NCBI RefSeq assembly: GCF_018310535.1
Contig: NZ_CP074102.1
Coordinates: forward strand, 3,658,001-3,722,000
DNA length: 64,000 nucleotides
From: Streptomyces mirabilis
Lineage (GTDB): Bacteria > Actinomycetota > Actinomycetes > Streptomycetales > Streptomycetaceae
Direction: 5' to 3'
Shown piece by piece: positions 37,223 to 44,584 of the stretch (its first letter is position 1; each line of letters begins with the position of its first letter). Under the pieces are notes generated by a model. It was not told the origin of the DNA. It did no database searches and worked only from the letters and a program-made list of their open reading frames with translations. The position numbers and the translations under genes are program-made.

Positions 37223-37248
37223 TAGGACCTGTCCGGCGGAGGGCGTGG

Positions 37249-37890
37249 CTACTCCTGGTCGCCGGGGTGCGGGGTTTCCGTCGCGTACGGGTTCTCCTCG
37301 CCGTCCACCAGGACGCCGACGAAGGGCCGGCCCTCCCCGGCGAAGGTGTACGCGCCGCCCCGGATGCGCTCGATCAGGCCCCGGGTCCACTGTGCGCCGG
37401 AGTCGGCGGAGTGGACCCAGAAGTTCATGATCTCGCCGATGTGGCCGAGCTGTCCGGGGCCGTCCTCGGGGGTGTAGTACCCGGTGACGGACCTGCGCCA
37501 CTCCTCGATGGCGCGCACCCGCTCCTGGAGGAGTTCGAGGGTCTCCGCACGGCCGAGGTCGACCATGAAGCCGAGCGCGGCCGAGAGGATGTCCGGTTTC
37601 TGGTCGTACGCGGTAAGCGACCGGCGCAGCAGCGTGAAGTACTCCTCGGTGCCCTGGTCCGTGATCTCGTACTCGGTGCGCGGCGGGCCGCCCGCCGTGG
37701 ACGGGGCGATCTCGTGGGCGAGCAGCAGTCCCTGTTTCGCCATCTGCTTGAGCGCGTGGTAGATCGAGCCGGGCTTGGCGTTGGACCACTCGTGCGCGCC
37801 CCAGTACTCGAGGTCGTTGCGCACCTGGTAGCCGTGGGCCCGCCCGTGCTGGCGGACGGCACCCAGCACCAGGAGACGGATCGCTGACAT
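37249..37890 (-). CDS. PadR-family transcriptional regulator
   Basis: A 213-residue regulator. The N-terminal winged helix starts MSAIRLLVLGAVRQHGRAHG and includes SIYHALKQMAKQGLL and RTEYEITDQG (1-75). A C-terminal helical dimerisation domain follows (about 90-180). ATG at 37890 lies 7 nt after TAACCT (37898-37903), suggesting a leaderless mRNA with the promoter inside the 3' end of the DinB gene. It is 38 bp downstream of DinB on the same strand. Ligand unknown. Confidence 0.85.
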   Translation of the reverse strand: MSAIRLLVLGAVRQHGRAHGYQVRNDLEYWGAHEWSNAKPGSIYHALKQMAKQGLLLAHEIAPSTAGGPPRTEYEITDQGTEEYFTLLRRSLTAYDQKPDILSAALGFMVDLGRAETLELLQERVRAIEEWRRSVTGYYTPEDGPGQLGHIGEIMNFWVHSADSGAQWTRGLIERIRGGAYTFAGEGRPFVGVLVDGEENPYATETPHPGDQE

Positions 37891-37928
37891 GCGGTCCAGG
37901 TTATGGGGGGCAGATGAGGGCGCGGAGG

Positions 37929-38465
37929 TCAACCCTCCTGCGCGCGGGCGACCAGCTCGAAGGCGGTGGCGCCGTCCAGGGACTCGCGGATGATGTCGGC
38001 GTGGCCGGCGTGCCGGGCCGTCTCACGGATCAGGTGGAGCGCCACCCAGCGCATCGAGACCCGTTCCCGGGGGAACCAGGGGGCTTCGGGCAGTGCGAAG
38101 GTCTCGTCGAGGCTGGGCACCGAGCGGATGAACGCCTCCGTCTCGGCGGCCACCTTCTCCCAGTACGCGAGCTGCGACTCGACGGTCTCGTCGCCGACGA
38201 GCGCGAAGCACTCGTGCCAGGTCGACTCGTCCCGCTCGACGGCCGGCGGCTCGCCCTTGGCGCGGGCGATCCAGGCCTGCTCGGTCTCGGCGACGTGCTT
38301 GAGCAGTCCGGCCAGGGACAGTTCGCTCGCGCTCGGCCGGCTCGTGGCCTGTTCCGGCGTCAGCCCGATCAGCGCCCGGCGGATCCCGCCGCGCTCGGCC
38401 TCCAGGAAGGAGAGCAGTGCTCCGCGCTCGTCGCCCGGAGCACCTGCCGAAACGTGAGTAACCAT
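37929..38465 (-). CDS. DinB-superfamily protein (DUF664-like, putative thiol transferase)
   Basis: A 178-residue four-helix-bundle protein. The metal-binding histidines expected for DinB_2/DUF664 are in LLKHVAETEQ (about 54-63) and HLIRETARHAGHADIIRE (about 142-159). In actinobacteria this superfamily includes mycothiol-dependent transferases, so detoxification of an electrophile is plausible; the substrate is unknown. It lies upstream of the PadR gene, which may regulate it. Confidence 0.83.
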   Translation of the reverse strand: MVTHVSAGAPGDERGALLSFLEAERGGIRRALIGLTPEQATSRPSASELSLAGLLKHVAETEQAWIARAKGEPPAVERDESTWHECFALVGDETVESQLAYWEKVAAETEAFIRSVPSLDETFALPEAPWFPRERVSMRWVALHLIRETARHAGHADIIRESLDGATAFELVARAQEG

Positions 38466-38528
38466 GATCGCCGCCTTTCATCGGTCCACCTGCCTGGCAT
38501 CCCCTGCCCGACACCGACGAACGTACGG

Positions 38529-38559
38529 GCCCTTGCGGTCAGCTTCTGTCCGCAAGGGC
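38529..38559 (-). terminator. Hairpin terminator after the aldehyde dehydrogenase gene
   Basis: A 10-bp perfect stem (GCCCTTGCGG with its complement) and an 11-nt loop, 36 nt downstream of the stop at 38596. Confidence 0.7.
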
Positions 38560-38595
38560 TCGATCGCGACGAAGAGTCTCCGAACGGAATGAGCC

Positions 38596-40056
38596 CTAGA
38601 ACGGGAAGAAGCTGCGTCCGTGCTGGACCGAGATCCACTTCTGGGTGGTGAAGGCGTCGACGGTCGTCTCGCCGTTGAGGCGGCCGATGCCGGAGTGCTT
38701 CTCGCCGCCGAAGGGGACCAGCGGCTCGTCGTGGACGGTGCCGTCGTTGACGTGGAACATGCCGGTGTCGATCTGCTTGGCGAAGGCGACACCACGCTCG
38801 ACGTCGGCGGTGTGCACGGCGCCGCTGAGCCCGTACGGGGTGTCGTTGACGATGCGTACGGCCTCCTCCTCACCGTCGAAGGTGACGAGGAGTGCGACCG
38901 GGCCGAAGATCTCCTGCCGGAGGATGGCGGAGTCGGCGGGCAGGTCCGTCAGGACGGTCGGCTCGACGAGGTTGTCGGTGGTGGCGCCGCGCACCAGGGC
39001 CGTGGCGCCCTCGGCGATCGCCTGGTCGACCGCGCCCGTGAGCGAGTCCGCCTGGGAGGAGTTGATGACCGGGCCGATGATCGTCTGGGGGTCGCTCGGG
39101 TCGCCGACCTTCAGCGTCTTCACCTTGGCGACGAACTTCTCGGTGAACTCGTCCGCGATCGAGCGGTCCACGAGAACGCGGTTGGCGGCCATGCAGACCT
39201 GGCCCTGGTGGACGTACCGGCTGAAGACCGCCGCGTCGACGGCGTAGTCGATGTCCGCGTCGTCGAGGACCACCAGGGCGCTGTTGCCGCCGAGCTCCAG
39301 CACCGCGCTCTTGAAGTGCGAGGCGCAGACGGTGGCGACGTGGCGGCCGACCTTGTCGGAGCCGGTGAAGGAGATGACCTTCGGGACGGGGTGCTCGATG
39401 AAGGCGTCGCCGATCTCGGCGATGTCGGTGATGACGACGTTGAGCAGACCGCCGGGCAGGCCCGCGTCCTCGAAGATCTTCGCCACCAGGGAGCCACCGA
39501 CGATCGGGGTGTTCTGGTGCGGCTTGAGGACCACGCCGTTGCCGAGCGCCAGGGCCGGCGCGACGGACTTCAGGGAGAGCAGGAAGGGGAAGTTGAAGGG
39601 GCTGATCACGCCCACGACGCCGACGGGGACGCGGTAGAGGCGGTTCTCCTTGCCGTCGATCGGCGACGGGAGGATCTTGCCCTCGGGACGCAGCGCCAGC
39701 TGGATCGACTCGCGCAGGAACTCCTTGGCGAGGTGGAGCTCGAAGCCCGCCTTGAGGTGGGTGCCGCCGAGCTCGGCGATGATCACCTCGGTGATCTCGG
39801 CCTCGCGCTCCTCGATGATGCGCAGGGCCTTCTCGAAGACGGCGCGACGGGTGTACGGGTTGGTCGCGGCCCATTCCTTCTGGGTGCGCCGAGCGGCGAG
39901 GTAGGCCTCGTCGACCTCGTCGACCGTGGCTATGGTGATCGACGCCAGCTTCTCGCCGTTGTACGGGTTGAAATCGATGATGTCCCAGGAGCCGGTGCCC
40001 TGGCGCCACTCGCCGTCGATGTACTGCTGGGCCAAGTCGGTGAAGTAGGACGACAT
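38596..40056 (-). CDS. NAD(P)-dependent aldehyde dehydrogenase (benzaldehyde/vanillin dehydrogenase-like)
   Basis: A 486-residue ALDH-superfamily enzyme oxidising an aldehyde to an acid. Catalytic residues: C288 in GQVCMAANRV and E254 in VLELGGNSA. The cofactor region includes PFNFPF (153-158) and ISFTGSDKVGRHV (229-240). The overall pattern is close to bacterial vanillin/benzaldehyde dehydrogenases, but substrate choice is not certain. ATG at 40056. A 16-bp palindrome at 40124-40139 lies 68 bp upstream of the start and is a likely control site. It stands alone between terminators. Confidence 0.87.
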   Translation of the reverse strand: MSSYFTDLAQQYIDGEWRQGTGSWDIIDFNPYNGEKLASITIATVDEVDEAYLAARRTQKEWAATNPYTRRAVFEKALRIIEEREAEITEVIIAELGGTHLKAGFELHLAKEFLRESIQLALRPEGKILPSPIDGKENRLYRVPVGVVGVISPFNFPFLLSLKSVAPALALGNGVVLKPHQNTPIVGGSLVAKIFEDAGLPGGLLNVVITDIAEIGDAFIEHPVPKVISFTGSDKVGRHVATVCASHFKSAVLELGGNSALVVLDDADIDYAVDAAVFSRYVHQGQVCMAANRVLVDRSIADEFTEKFVAKVKTLKVGDPSDPQTIIGPVINSSQADSLTGAVDQAIAEGATALVRGATTDNLVEPTVLTDLPADSAILRQEIFGPVALLVTFDGEEEAVRIVNDTPYGLSGAVHTADVERGVAFAKQIDTGMFHVNDGTVHDEPLVPFGGEKHSGIGRLNGETTVDAFTTQKWISVQHGRSFFPF

Positions 40057-40123
40057 GTGCTCCCTCAATCCCCTTGCTGCCGAGGCAGACATCCGAGTCT
40101 GAGTCAGCAGACACATCCGATCA

Positions 40124-40139
40124 ACGTCTGATCAGACGT
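40124..40139. promoter_or_regulatory. 16-bp perfect palindrome upstream of the aldehyde dehydrogenase gene
   Basis: ACGTCTGATCAGACGT is fully self-complementary and sits in the promoter region of the leftward aldehyde dehydrogenase gene. It is a likely operator for an unlinked dimeric regulator. Confidence 0.6.
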
Positions 40140-40244
40140 CATCGTACTTGCGTCCAAAGGGAGTTGGAGAGCACCTCCGAAGAGTCCACGAAGACTCACA
40201 GGCGAACAGACCGTGAAGACTCGCCGGAGGCGGTGGGGAGAAGA

Positions 40245-41108
40245 TCAGGAGAGCTGGAGCAGTCCCCGCAGCAGATCGCGGCTCTCGGAGGGCCCGGGGC
40301 TGTCCTGCTGCAACTGCTTGAGCGCGCCCTCGTACTGGGTGACATCCTCGCGTTTGTCCAGGTAGAGCGCGCTGGTGAGCTGCTCCAGATAGACGACGTC
40401 CGACAGGTCGGACTCGGGGAAGCTCAGGATGGTGAAGGAACCGCTCTCGCCCGAGTGGCCGCCGAAGCTGAACGGCATGACCTGAAGTCGTACGTTGGGA
40501 CGCTCCGACACCTCGATCAGATGCTGGAGTTGCCCCCGCATCACCTCGCGGTCGCCGTACGGGCGGCGCAGCGCGGCCTCGTCGAGGACGATGTGGAACT
40601 CCGGGGCCTTCTCGGAGACGAGGTACTTCTGCCGCTCCAGGCGCAGCGCGACGCGCCGCTCGATGTCGGCGGGCGAGGCGCCCCGCATGCCGCGCGCGAC
40701 GACCGCGTGGGCGTAGGCCTCTGTCTGCAACAGGCCGTGCACGAACTGGACTTCGTACGACCGGATCAGATGGGCCGCACCCTCCAGGCCGACGTAGGTC
40801 GGGAACCAGCTGGGCAGCACGTCCGAGTAACTGTGCCACCAGCCCGCGACGTTGGCCTCCTTGGCGAGGGAGACGAGCGACGTGCGCTCGGCCTCGTCGG
40901 TGATGCCGTACAGCGTCAGCAGGTCCTCGACGTCGCGCGTCTTGAAGCTCACCCGTCCCAACTCCATGCGGCTGATCTTCGATTCGGAGGCACGGATCGA
41001 GTAACCGGCCGCTTCTCTGGTGATTGCGCGCGACTCCCGCAGGCGCCGCAGATGTGACCCCAGCAGCATGCGCCGCACCACCGAGCCGCTCGACTCACCA
41101 GCGCTCAC
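40245..41108 (-). CDS. XRE-family regulator with DUF5753 domain (WhiJ-like)
   Basis: A 287-residue regulator. An N-terminal HTH_31/XRE domain (LGSHLRRLRESRAITREAAG, with recognition region ESKISRMELGR, about 15-70) is followed by a DUF5753 domain (about 90-280, with YEVQFVHGLLQTEAYA). Such proteins (e.g. WhiJ) work with small DUF397 proteins in Streptomyces development and antibiotic control. GTG at 41108 begins VSAGESSGS. The divergent RsbW-like gene and the nearby DUF397 gene complete the usual trio. An unusually A-rich stretch (about 41150-41290) separates it from the ATPase gene. Confidence 0.87.
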   Translation of the reverse strand: MSAGESSGSVVRRMLLGSHLRRLRESRAITREAAGYSIRASESKISRMELGRVSFKTRDVEDLLTLYGITDEAERTSLVSLAKEANVAGWWHSYSDVLPSWFPTYVGLEGAAHLIRSYEVQFVHGLLQTEAYAHAVVARGMRGASPADIERRVALRLERQKYLVSEKAPEFHIVLDEAALRRPYGDREVMRGQLQHLIEVSERPNVRLQVMPFSFGGHSGESGSFTILSFPESDLSDVVYLEQLTSALYLDKREDVTQYEGALKQLQQDSPGPSESRDLLRGLLQLS

Positions 41109-41304
41109 GTTCGTCAGCCTCCCCAACCGTCTTCAAGGGCCGAAGTCTGCCACTAAAACACTTCAAGCAGTACTCGTTCAGTTACAGAAACGGAAAGACT
41201 CCAAAGGGGCCACGCAGGAAAAGATCAGTAGAGGGTCAACAAGAGGGAAGAAGGTGGCAGAAGAAATGACCAAGAAAGGGTGAAGGAAGGTCTAATTCGG
41301 GCGC

Positions 41305-41332
41305 GTGCACGTGCATCTGCCCTTGCATCTGC
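41305..41332 (+). promoter_or_regulatory. 28-nt shared promoter element, copy 1 (upstream of ATPase gene)
   Basis: Contains the direct repeat TGCATCTGC spaced by CCT, preceded by GTGCACG. It matches 42401-42428 in inverted orientation at 27 of 28 positions. It lies about 75 bp upstream of the ATPase start at 41407. Being in both promoters of the locus, it is a candidate site for the XRE regulator. Confidence 0.7.
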
Positions 41333-41406
41333 TGTACGCATTCGGAACCATGGTCCTCGCGCCACCGCTGCATCGCAACGACCGCGAACACCCGGGAGTG
41401 CCTCGC

Positions 41407-41925
41407 ATGGGGACGAATGGATCGACCATGCTCGAGCCCTTACGGCAGGGACTTCCGCCGCTCGACCCCGCGGCCGTGTCCAACGCCGCTTCCTGCGCCC
41501 TGCCGGCGCGCTACGAAGCGGTGCGCGAAGCTCGGCAGTTCACCCGCAGAACGCTGGACCAGTGGGACATCGGCGAGCGCTTCGACGACGTCTGCCTGGT
41601 GGTCTCCGAGCTCGTGACCAACGCGCTGCGGCACGCCCTGCCCTCGGACACACCCCGTTCGGACGACCAAGGCCCTCCCGTCCGGCTGCACTTGATGCGG
41701 TGGACCTCACGTCTGGTGTGCGCGGTGCGCGACCCCAGTCACGACAGCCCGGTCGCGGGCGACTCGGAGGACTTCTCGGCGGAGTCGGGCCGAGGCCTGT
41801 TCCTGGTCGACTCGTTCGCCGACAGCTGGGGCTGGCACCCACTCGCGGGCACGCTCAGCGGCAAGGTCGTATGGGCGCTGTTCCGGCTTCCGCAGCCGGC
41901 CGCCGGCGGGGTTTCGACCGAATAG
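41407..41925 (+). CDS. RsbW-like anti-sigma-type ATP-binding protein (HATPase_c_2)
   Basis: A 172-residue GHKL-fold protein. N box VVSELVTNALRHALP (about 61-75), G1 region VCAVRDPSHDSP (about 100-111) and G2 region GRGLFLVDSFADSWGW (about 123-138) are all present. Such single-domain kinases bind sigma factors or phosphorylate anti-anti-sigma proteins. ATG 41407 is favoured because GGGAG lies 8 nt upstream, and because the earlier ATG (41350) falls at the likely -10 position. It is part of the XRE/DUF397 locus. A terminator follows directly. Confidence 0.83.
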   Translation: MGTNGSTMLEPLRQGLPPLDPAAVSNAASCALPARYEAVREARQFTRRTLDQWDIGERFDDVCLVVSELVTNALRHALPSDTPRSDDQGPPVRLHLMRWTSRLVCAVRDPSHDSPVAGDSEDFSAESGRGLFLVDSFADSWGWHPLAGTLSGKVVWALFRLPQPAAGGVSTE

Positions 41926-41957
41926 AGAACCGCGGCGCTTTTTGGCGCCGCGGTTCT
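41926..41957 (+). terminator. Hairpin terminator after the RsbW-like gene
   Basis: A 13-bp stem (AGAACCGCGGCGC with its complement) around TTTTTG, beginning right after the stop codon. Confidence 0.85.
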
Positions 41958-42049
41958 ACGCGCGTTACTCGCCGCGAGAAGGCAGTAGCGGTCAGTTATT
42001 CCGGTCGCCCCACTCGAATGCGCGTCCAGGCGTGTGGCGCCGACTCACG

Positions 42050-42319
42050 TCAGCCGGCGATCAGGTGGTCGAACTCGCCGTCCTTGATACCCAGGAGCAT
42101 GGCTTCGATCTCGGCGCGGGTGTAGACGAGCGCGGGCCCTTCCGGGAACCGCGAGTTCCGCACCGCCACGTCGCCACCGGGCAGCCTCGCGAACTCCACG
42201 CAGGAGCCCTGCGAGTTGCTGTGCCTGCTCTTCTGCCAGGCCACCCCGGTCAGCTCGGTCGCAGCCATGCCGTTGTACACGTCATCCAGGTCATCCACGT
42301 CGTACACGTCGTGGTCCAC
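42050..42319 (-). CDS. DUF397 protein
   Basis: An 89-residue protein. The DUF397 core runs from GVAWQKSRHSNSQGSCVEFA to AVRNSRFPEGPALVYTRAEI and ends GEFDHLIAG. DUF397 proteins partner with XRE/DUF5753 regulators in actinobacteria. GTG at 42319 is chosen because GGGGAG lies 6 nt upstream. This gives an extra Asp-rich N-terminus (DHDVYDVDDLDDVYNG) before the usual start at M18 (42268). Its promoter carries the second copy of the shared 28-nt element and a TATGAT -10 box. Confidence 0.85.
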   Translation of the reverse strand: MDHDVYDVDDLDDVYNGMAATELTGVAWQKSRHSNSQGSCVEFARLPGGDVAVRNSRFPEGPALVYTRAEIEAMLLGIKDGEFDHLIAG

Positions 42320-42381
42320 AGGTCGCTCCCCGGTCGTGCAGTGGCCGATGTGGCCATTGATGCAGTGGCCAACTGCCCCGG

Positions 42382-42428
42382 ATCATAGCTCTGTTCATGT
42401 GCAGATGCATGGGCAGATGCACGTGCAC
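42382..42428 (-). promoter_or_regulatory. DUF397 promoter with shared 28-nt element, copy 2
   Basis: On the minus strand the 28-nt element (42428-42401) is followed by TATGAT (42387-42382), a near-perfect -10. A 17-bp spacer puts the -35 position inside the distal TGCATCTGC repeat. The predicted start is near 42375, giving a leader of about 56 nt. The element would overlap polymerase binding. Confidence 0.72.
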
Positions 42429-42514
42429 GGGGGGTGGTCCCACGGTTACAGCTTTTACCGCCATTTGACTACGGCGTGTTGACCGCCCGACTACTGTCTG
42501 GTAATCGCCGGGCT

Positions 42515-42790
42515 GCGTCTGATCCAGCGTCTGCCCCGGAGAACGCATGCCATGCGATCCCCAGCCCCCGTGCATGATCTTCCGCGCCATCATCCGTGCA
42601 GGGTCGTCCGGGTCGAATCCCTCATGCATTAAGAAGAGACGCGTACCGGGCCCTTCGAGTTTCAACGTTCACGTAATGGCCCAATCCGGAGGGGTCACCG
42701 GATCGGCGTCGGCCCACCGGACGCACGGCATCCGTTCCGGCTCGTACGCGAGAATCCGCACGTCACCGGTGCCGGCGAGGCGGATCGCCC
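42515..42790 (-). pseudogene. Decayed SRPBCC (AHSA1-type) domain gene
   Basis: On the minus strand one frame reads VRILAYEPERMPCVRWADAD then PVTPPDWAIT, an in-frame TGA (42671-42669), and continues with LEGPGTRLFLMHEGFDPDDP and RMMARKIMHGGWGSH. These are recognisable pieces of the C-terminal half of activator-of-Hsp90-ATPase-like SRPBCC proteins. The N-terminal half is missing, a stop lies upstream near 42830, and the end runs into unrelated sequence. It is non-functional as it stands. Confidence 0.72.
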
Positions 42791-42946
42791 TGCGGAACGG
42801 AGGGCAGGTCTCGGTCCGGGACAGGGTTCATGACTTGCCGCCGCCGGGTTCAGTCTCGGCCTCGGCTTCGGTGTCCATGTGGTCCGGCCAGGGCCAAGAC
42901 GGGCCGAGGTCCCCTCCTACGCATGAAGCGTGTCGGCCGGGTGGGA

Positions 42947-43189
42947 TCAGCGGCCGGTGCCGGAGTACGGCAACAGCGCCAGCTCACGCGCGTTCTTGAT
43001 CGCGCGGGCGAGCATCCGCTGCTGCTGCGCGGTCACCCGGGTGACCCGGCGGCTGCGGATCTTGCCGCGGTCGGAGATGAACTTCCGCAGCAGGTCGGTG
43101 TCCTTGTAGTCGATGTACGTGATCCCGTCGCGGTCCAGCGGGTTGGGGCGGGACTTGGTGGCGGGCTTGCGTTCCGGCTTGCGGGCCAT
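42947..43189 (-). CDS. rpsR: 30S ribosomal protein S18, zinc-independent type paralogue
   Basis: An 80-residue S18: [20 protein letters not shown] and [20 protein letters not shown] followed by ARELALLPY are diagnostic. It has no Cys residues, as expected of a C- (zinc-free) paralogue. It is the last gene of a leftward set with rpmG, rpmE and a broken GTPase gene. These paralogues replace zinc-containing ribosomal proteins when zinc is scarce, usually under Zur control. Confidence 0.95.
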   Translation of the reverse strand: MARKPERKPATKSRPNPLDRDGITYIDYKDTDLLRKFISDRGKIRSRRVTRVTAQQQRMLARAIKNARELALLPYSGTGR

Positions 43190-43192
43190 GGG

Positions 43193-43793
43193 TCAGACCT
43201 CCAGGAGGGAGTCGAAGGCGGGCGGGAGTCGCTTCCAGGCGGCGGGGCCCGCGGCGTACTCGGCGTCGGTCAACAGGCAGGACTCCAGGAGCAGTTCGAG
43301 CCCCTCGCGGTCGAGCCCCGGCGAGGTGAAGACGAGGTGCTGGCAGCAGTCGCCGTGCTCCGGGTGCCAGTCGAGCGCGGCGGCGGCGCGACGGACGGAC
43401 GGGACCATGTCCCACGCGACGTCCGGGAGCGAAGCGAGCCAGGGGCCCGCCCGCCACGACGACCTCGGCCATGGCCTTGGGCTCGACCGAGTCCCACAGT
43501 TCGACGACGGCGAGGTTCGTCAGGCCCCCATCCGCGAGGCGCCACAGCTCCGGCACCAGATCCTCGCTCAGGGCGCAGCACGCGCAGTCGTTGACGAGCG
43601 GGGTCTCGCCCGCCGACACGATGCCGGTGGCGTCCCGGATCGTACGGACGACCGTGCCCGCCGCGGCCGTCGCCAGGTCGTGGTGGAGGGCGACGCTGCC
43701 GGGAACGTCGGCGAGCAGCCGTGCGACGGCGGCCCGCCGCGCATCCGCGTGCAGGCCGCCGACGATCACGACGGAGAGGTGCGAGGACGGCAT
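43193..43793 (-). pseudogene. COG0523 (CobW-family) GTPase gene, internally deleted and frameshifted
   Basis: The first ~115 codons encode the N-terminal part of a CobW-type protein (VVIVGGLHADARR, the CACC metal motif in NDCACCALSEDL, and ELWDSVEPKAMAEVVVAG). The reading frame is then lost near 43448. The C-terminal end (GPWLASLPDVAWDMVPSVRR to AFDSLLEV) resumes in another frame with no coding sequence between. Homologues are near 380-400 residues, so roughly half the protein, including later GTPase motifs, is gone. In actinobacteria this GTPase accompanies the C- ribosomal protein cluster. Its start overlaps the rpmE stop. Confidence 0.82.
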
Positions 43794-44116
43794 CAGCCGG
43801 CACCGCCGCGCTTGCCGCCCGCCTTGCCGAGCGTCTGGACGCCCGCCTTGCCGAGCGCGTTACCGACCGCTCCGTACCGGCGCTCGAAACGCTCCACCCG
43901 GCCCGCGGTGTCGAGCACCCGCGCGTTGCCCGTGTAGAAGGGGTGGCTCACGTTCGAGATCTCGACGTCCACCACCGGGTAGGTGTGGCCGTCCTCCCAT
44001 TCGATCGTCTTCTCCCCCGCCGCGGCGGCGAGCGTCGAGCGGGTGCGAAAGGCGTGGTTCGCGGCGCGGTCGCGGAAGACGACGGGGCCGTACTCCGGGT
44101 GGGTTCCCTCGCGCAT
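43793..44116 (-). CDS. rpmE2: 50S ribosomal protein L31 type B (zinc-independent)
   Basis: A 107-residue L31 type [40 protein letters not shown] and [21 protein letters not shown]. It lacks the CxxC zinc motif. The C-terminal ~20 residues are a Lys/Gly/Ala extension. Third gene of the zinc-starvation set, between rpmG and the broken GTPase gene. Confidence 0.94.
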   Translation of the reverse strand: MREGTHPEYGPVVFRDRAANHAFRTRSTLAAAAGEKTIEWEDGHTYPVVDVEISNVSHPFYTGNARVLDTAGRVERFERRYGAVGNALGKAGVQTLGKAGGKRGGAG

Positions 44117-44121
44117 GACGG

Positions 44122-44286
44122 TCAGCGCTCCTCTCGGAAGTCGACGTGCCGGCCGGCGACCGGGTCGAACTTGCGCAGGGTCATCCGGTCCGGGTCGTTG
44201 CGCCGGTTCTTGCGGGTGACGTACGTGAAGCCGGTCCCGGCCGTGGACCGGAACTTGATGACGGGACGGAGTTCGTTGCGTGCCAT
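44122..44286 (-). CDS. rpmG: 50S ribosomal protein L33, zinc-independent paralogue
   Basis: A 54-residue L33: [20 protein letters not shown], then [20 protein letters not shown]. There are no Cys residues, so this is the C- form. ATG at 44286 begins 64 bp from the divergent rpmB start, and a Zur-like site lies between. First gene of the leftward transcript. Confidence 0.95.
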   Translation of the reverse strand: MARNELRPVIKFRSTAGTGFTYVTRKNRRNDPDRMTLRKFDPVAGRHVDFREER

Positions 44287-44296
44287 GGCTGATATG

Positions 44297-44320
44297 TTAA
44301 TGAAAATGACTCCCATTTCC
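44297..44320. promoter_or_regulatory. Candidate Zur box between rpmG and rpmB
   Basis: TTAATGAAAATGACTCCCAT carries one good actinobacterial Zur half-site (AATGAAAATGA) and a weaker second half (CATTTCC). Its position in the only promoter gap of the divergent zinc-starvation ribosomal genes supports the assignment. The degenerate half makes it uncertain. Confidence 0.6.
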
Positions 44321-44349
44321 AAGATGTCTCAGAGAGAGGTACGTCACCC

Positions 44350-44577
44350 TTGTCCGCGCATTGCATGCTGACCGGCGCCACGCCGGGCTTCGGCAACTCC
44401 ATCTCCCACTCCCACCGGCGCACGTCCCGCCGCTTCGACCCGAACGTCCAGCGCAAGCGCTACTGGCTGCCGAGCGAGGGCCGTCACATACGGCTGCGGC
44501 TGAGCGCGAAGGGCATCAAGACCGTCGACGCGATCGGCGTCGAGGCGGCCGTGGCCAGGATCCGGCCCGTGGGGTGA
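44350..44577 (+). CDS. rpmB: 50S ribosomal protein L28, zinc-independent paralogue
   Basis: A 75-residue L28: [20 protein letters not shown], then [20 protein letters not shown]. Homology starts exactly at the TTG codon at 44350 and AGAGAGAGGT lies about 9 nt upstream, so TTG is the likely start (an internal ATG at 44365 would lose conserved residues). Only one Cys is present. Followed after 7 bp by rpsN. Confidence 0.93.
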   Translation: MSAHCMLTGATPGFGNSISHSHRRTSRRFDPNVQRKRYWLPSEGRHIRLRLSAKGIKTVDAIGVEAAVARIRPVG

Positions 44578-44584
44578 GGGTCTG

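Larger units (their letters stand above)
35702..37224. mobile_element. IS630-family insertion sequence, complete, 1519 bp plus TA duplication
   Basis: The element (35704-37222) has 27-bp perfect terminal inverted repeats starting GTGCTGCTCCGCGTTAGTTC and is flanked by TA on both sides (35702-35703 and 37223-37224), the duplicated target expected for IS630. It carries a leftward DDE transposase and a rightward small passenger gene. The left TA is part of the gadB TAG stop. Perfect ends and an intact transposase suggest a recent insertion. Confidence 0.95.

Noticed and set aside
37251..37930. TTG at 37932 as the PadR start overlapping the DinB stop
   Set aside because: Homology begins at MSAIRLL (37890) and a -10-like TAACCT sits 7 nt upstream of that ATG; the extra N-terminus is not family-like.
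41020..41283. Lys-rich small frame on the plus strand before the ATPase gene
   Set aside because: It begins inside the XRE gene on the other strand; the Lys-rich end reflects an A-rich promoter region.
42427..42440. GTGCAC-rich end of the shared element as a simple restriction-site cluster
   Set aside because: The 28-nt match between two promoters is much longer than the GTGCAC palindrome and is better explained as a shared control element.
43193..43408. 71-codon frame starting MVPSVRRAAA as an independent gene
   Set aside because: It is the C-terminal end of the broken COG0523 GTPase, not a separate protein.
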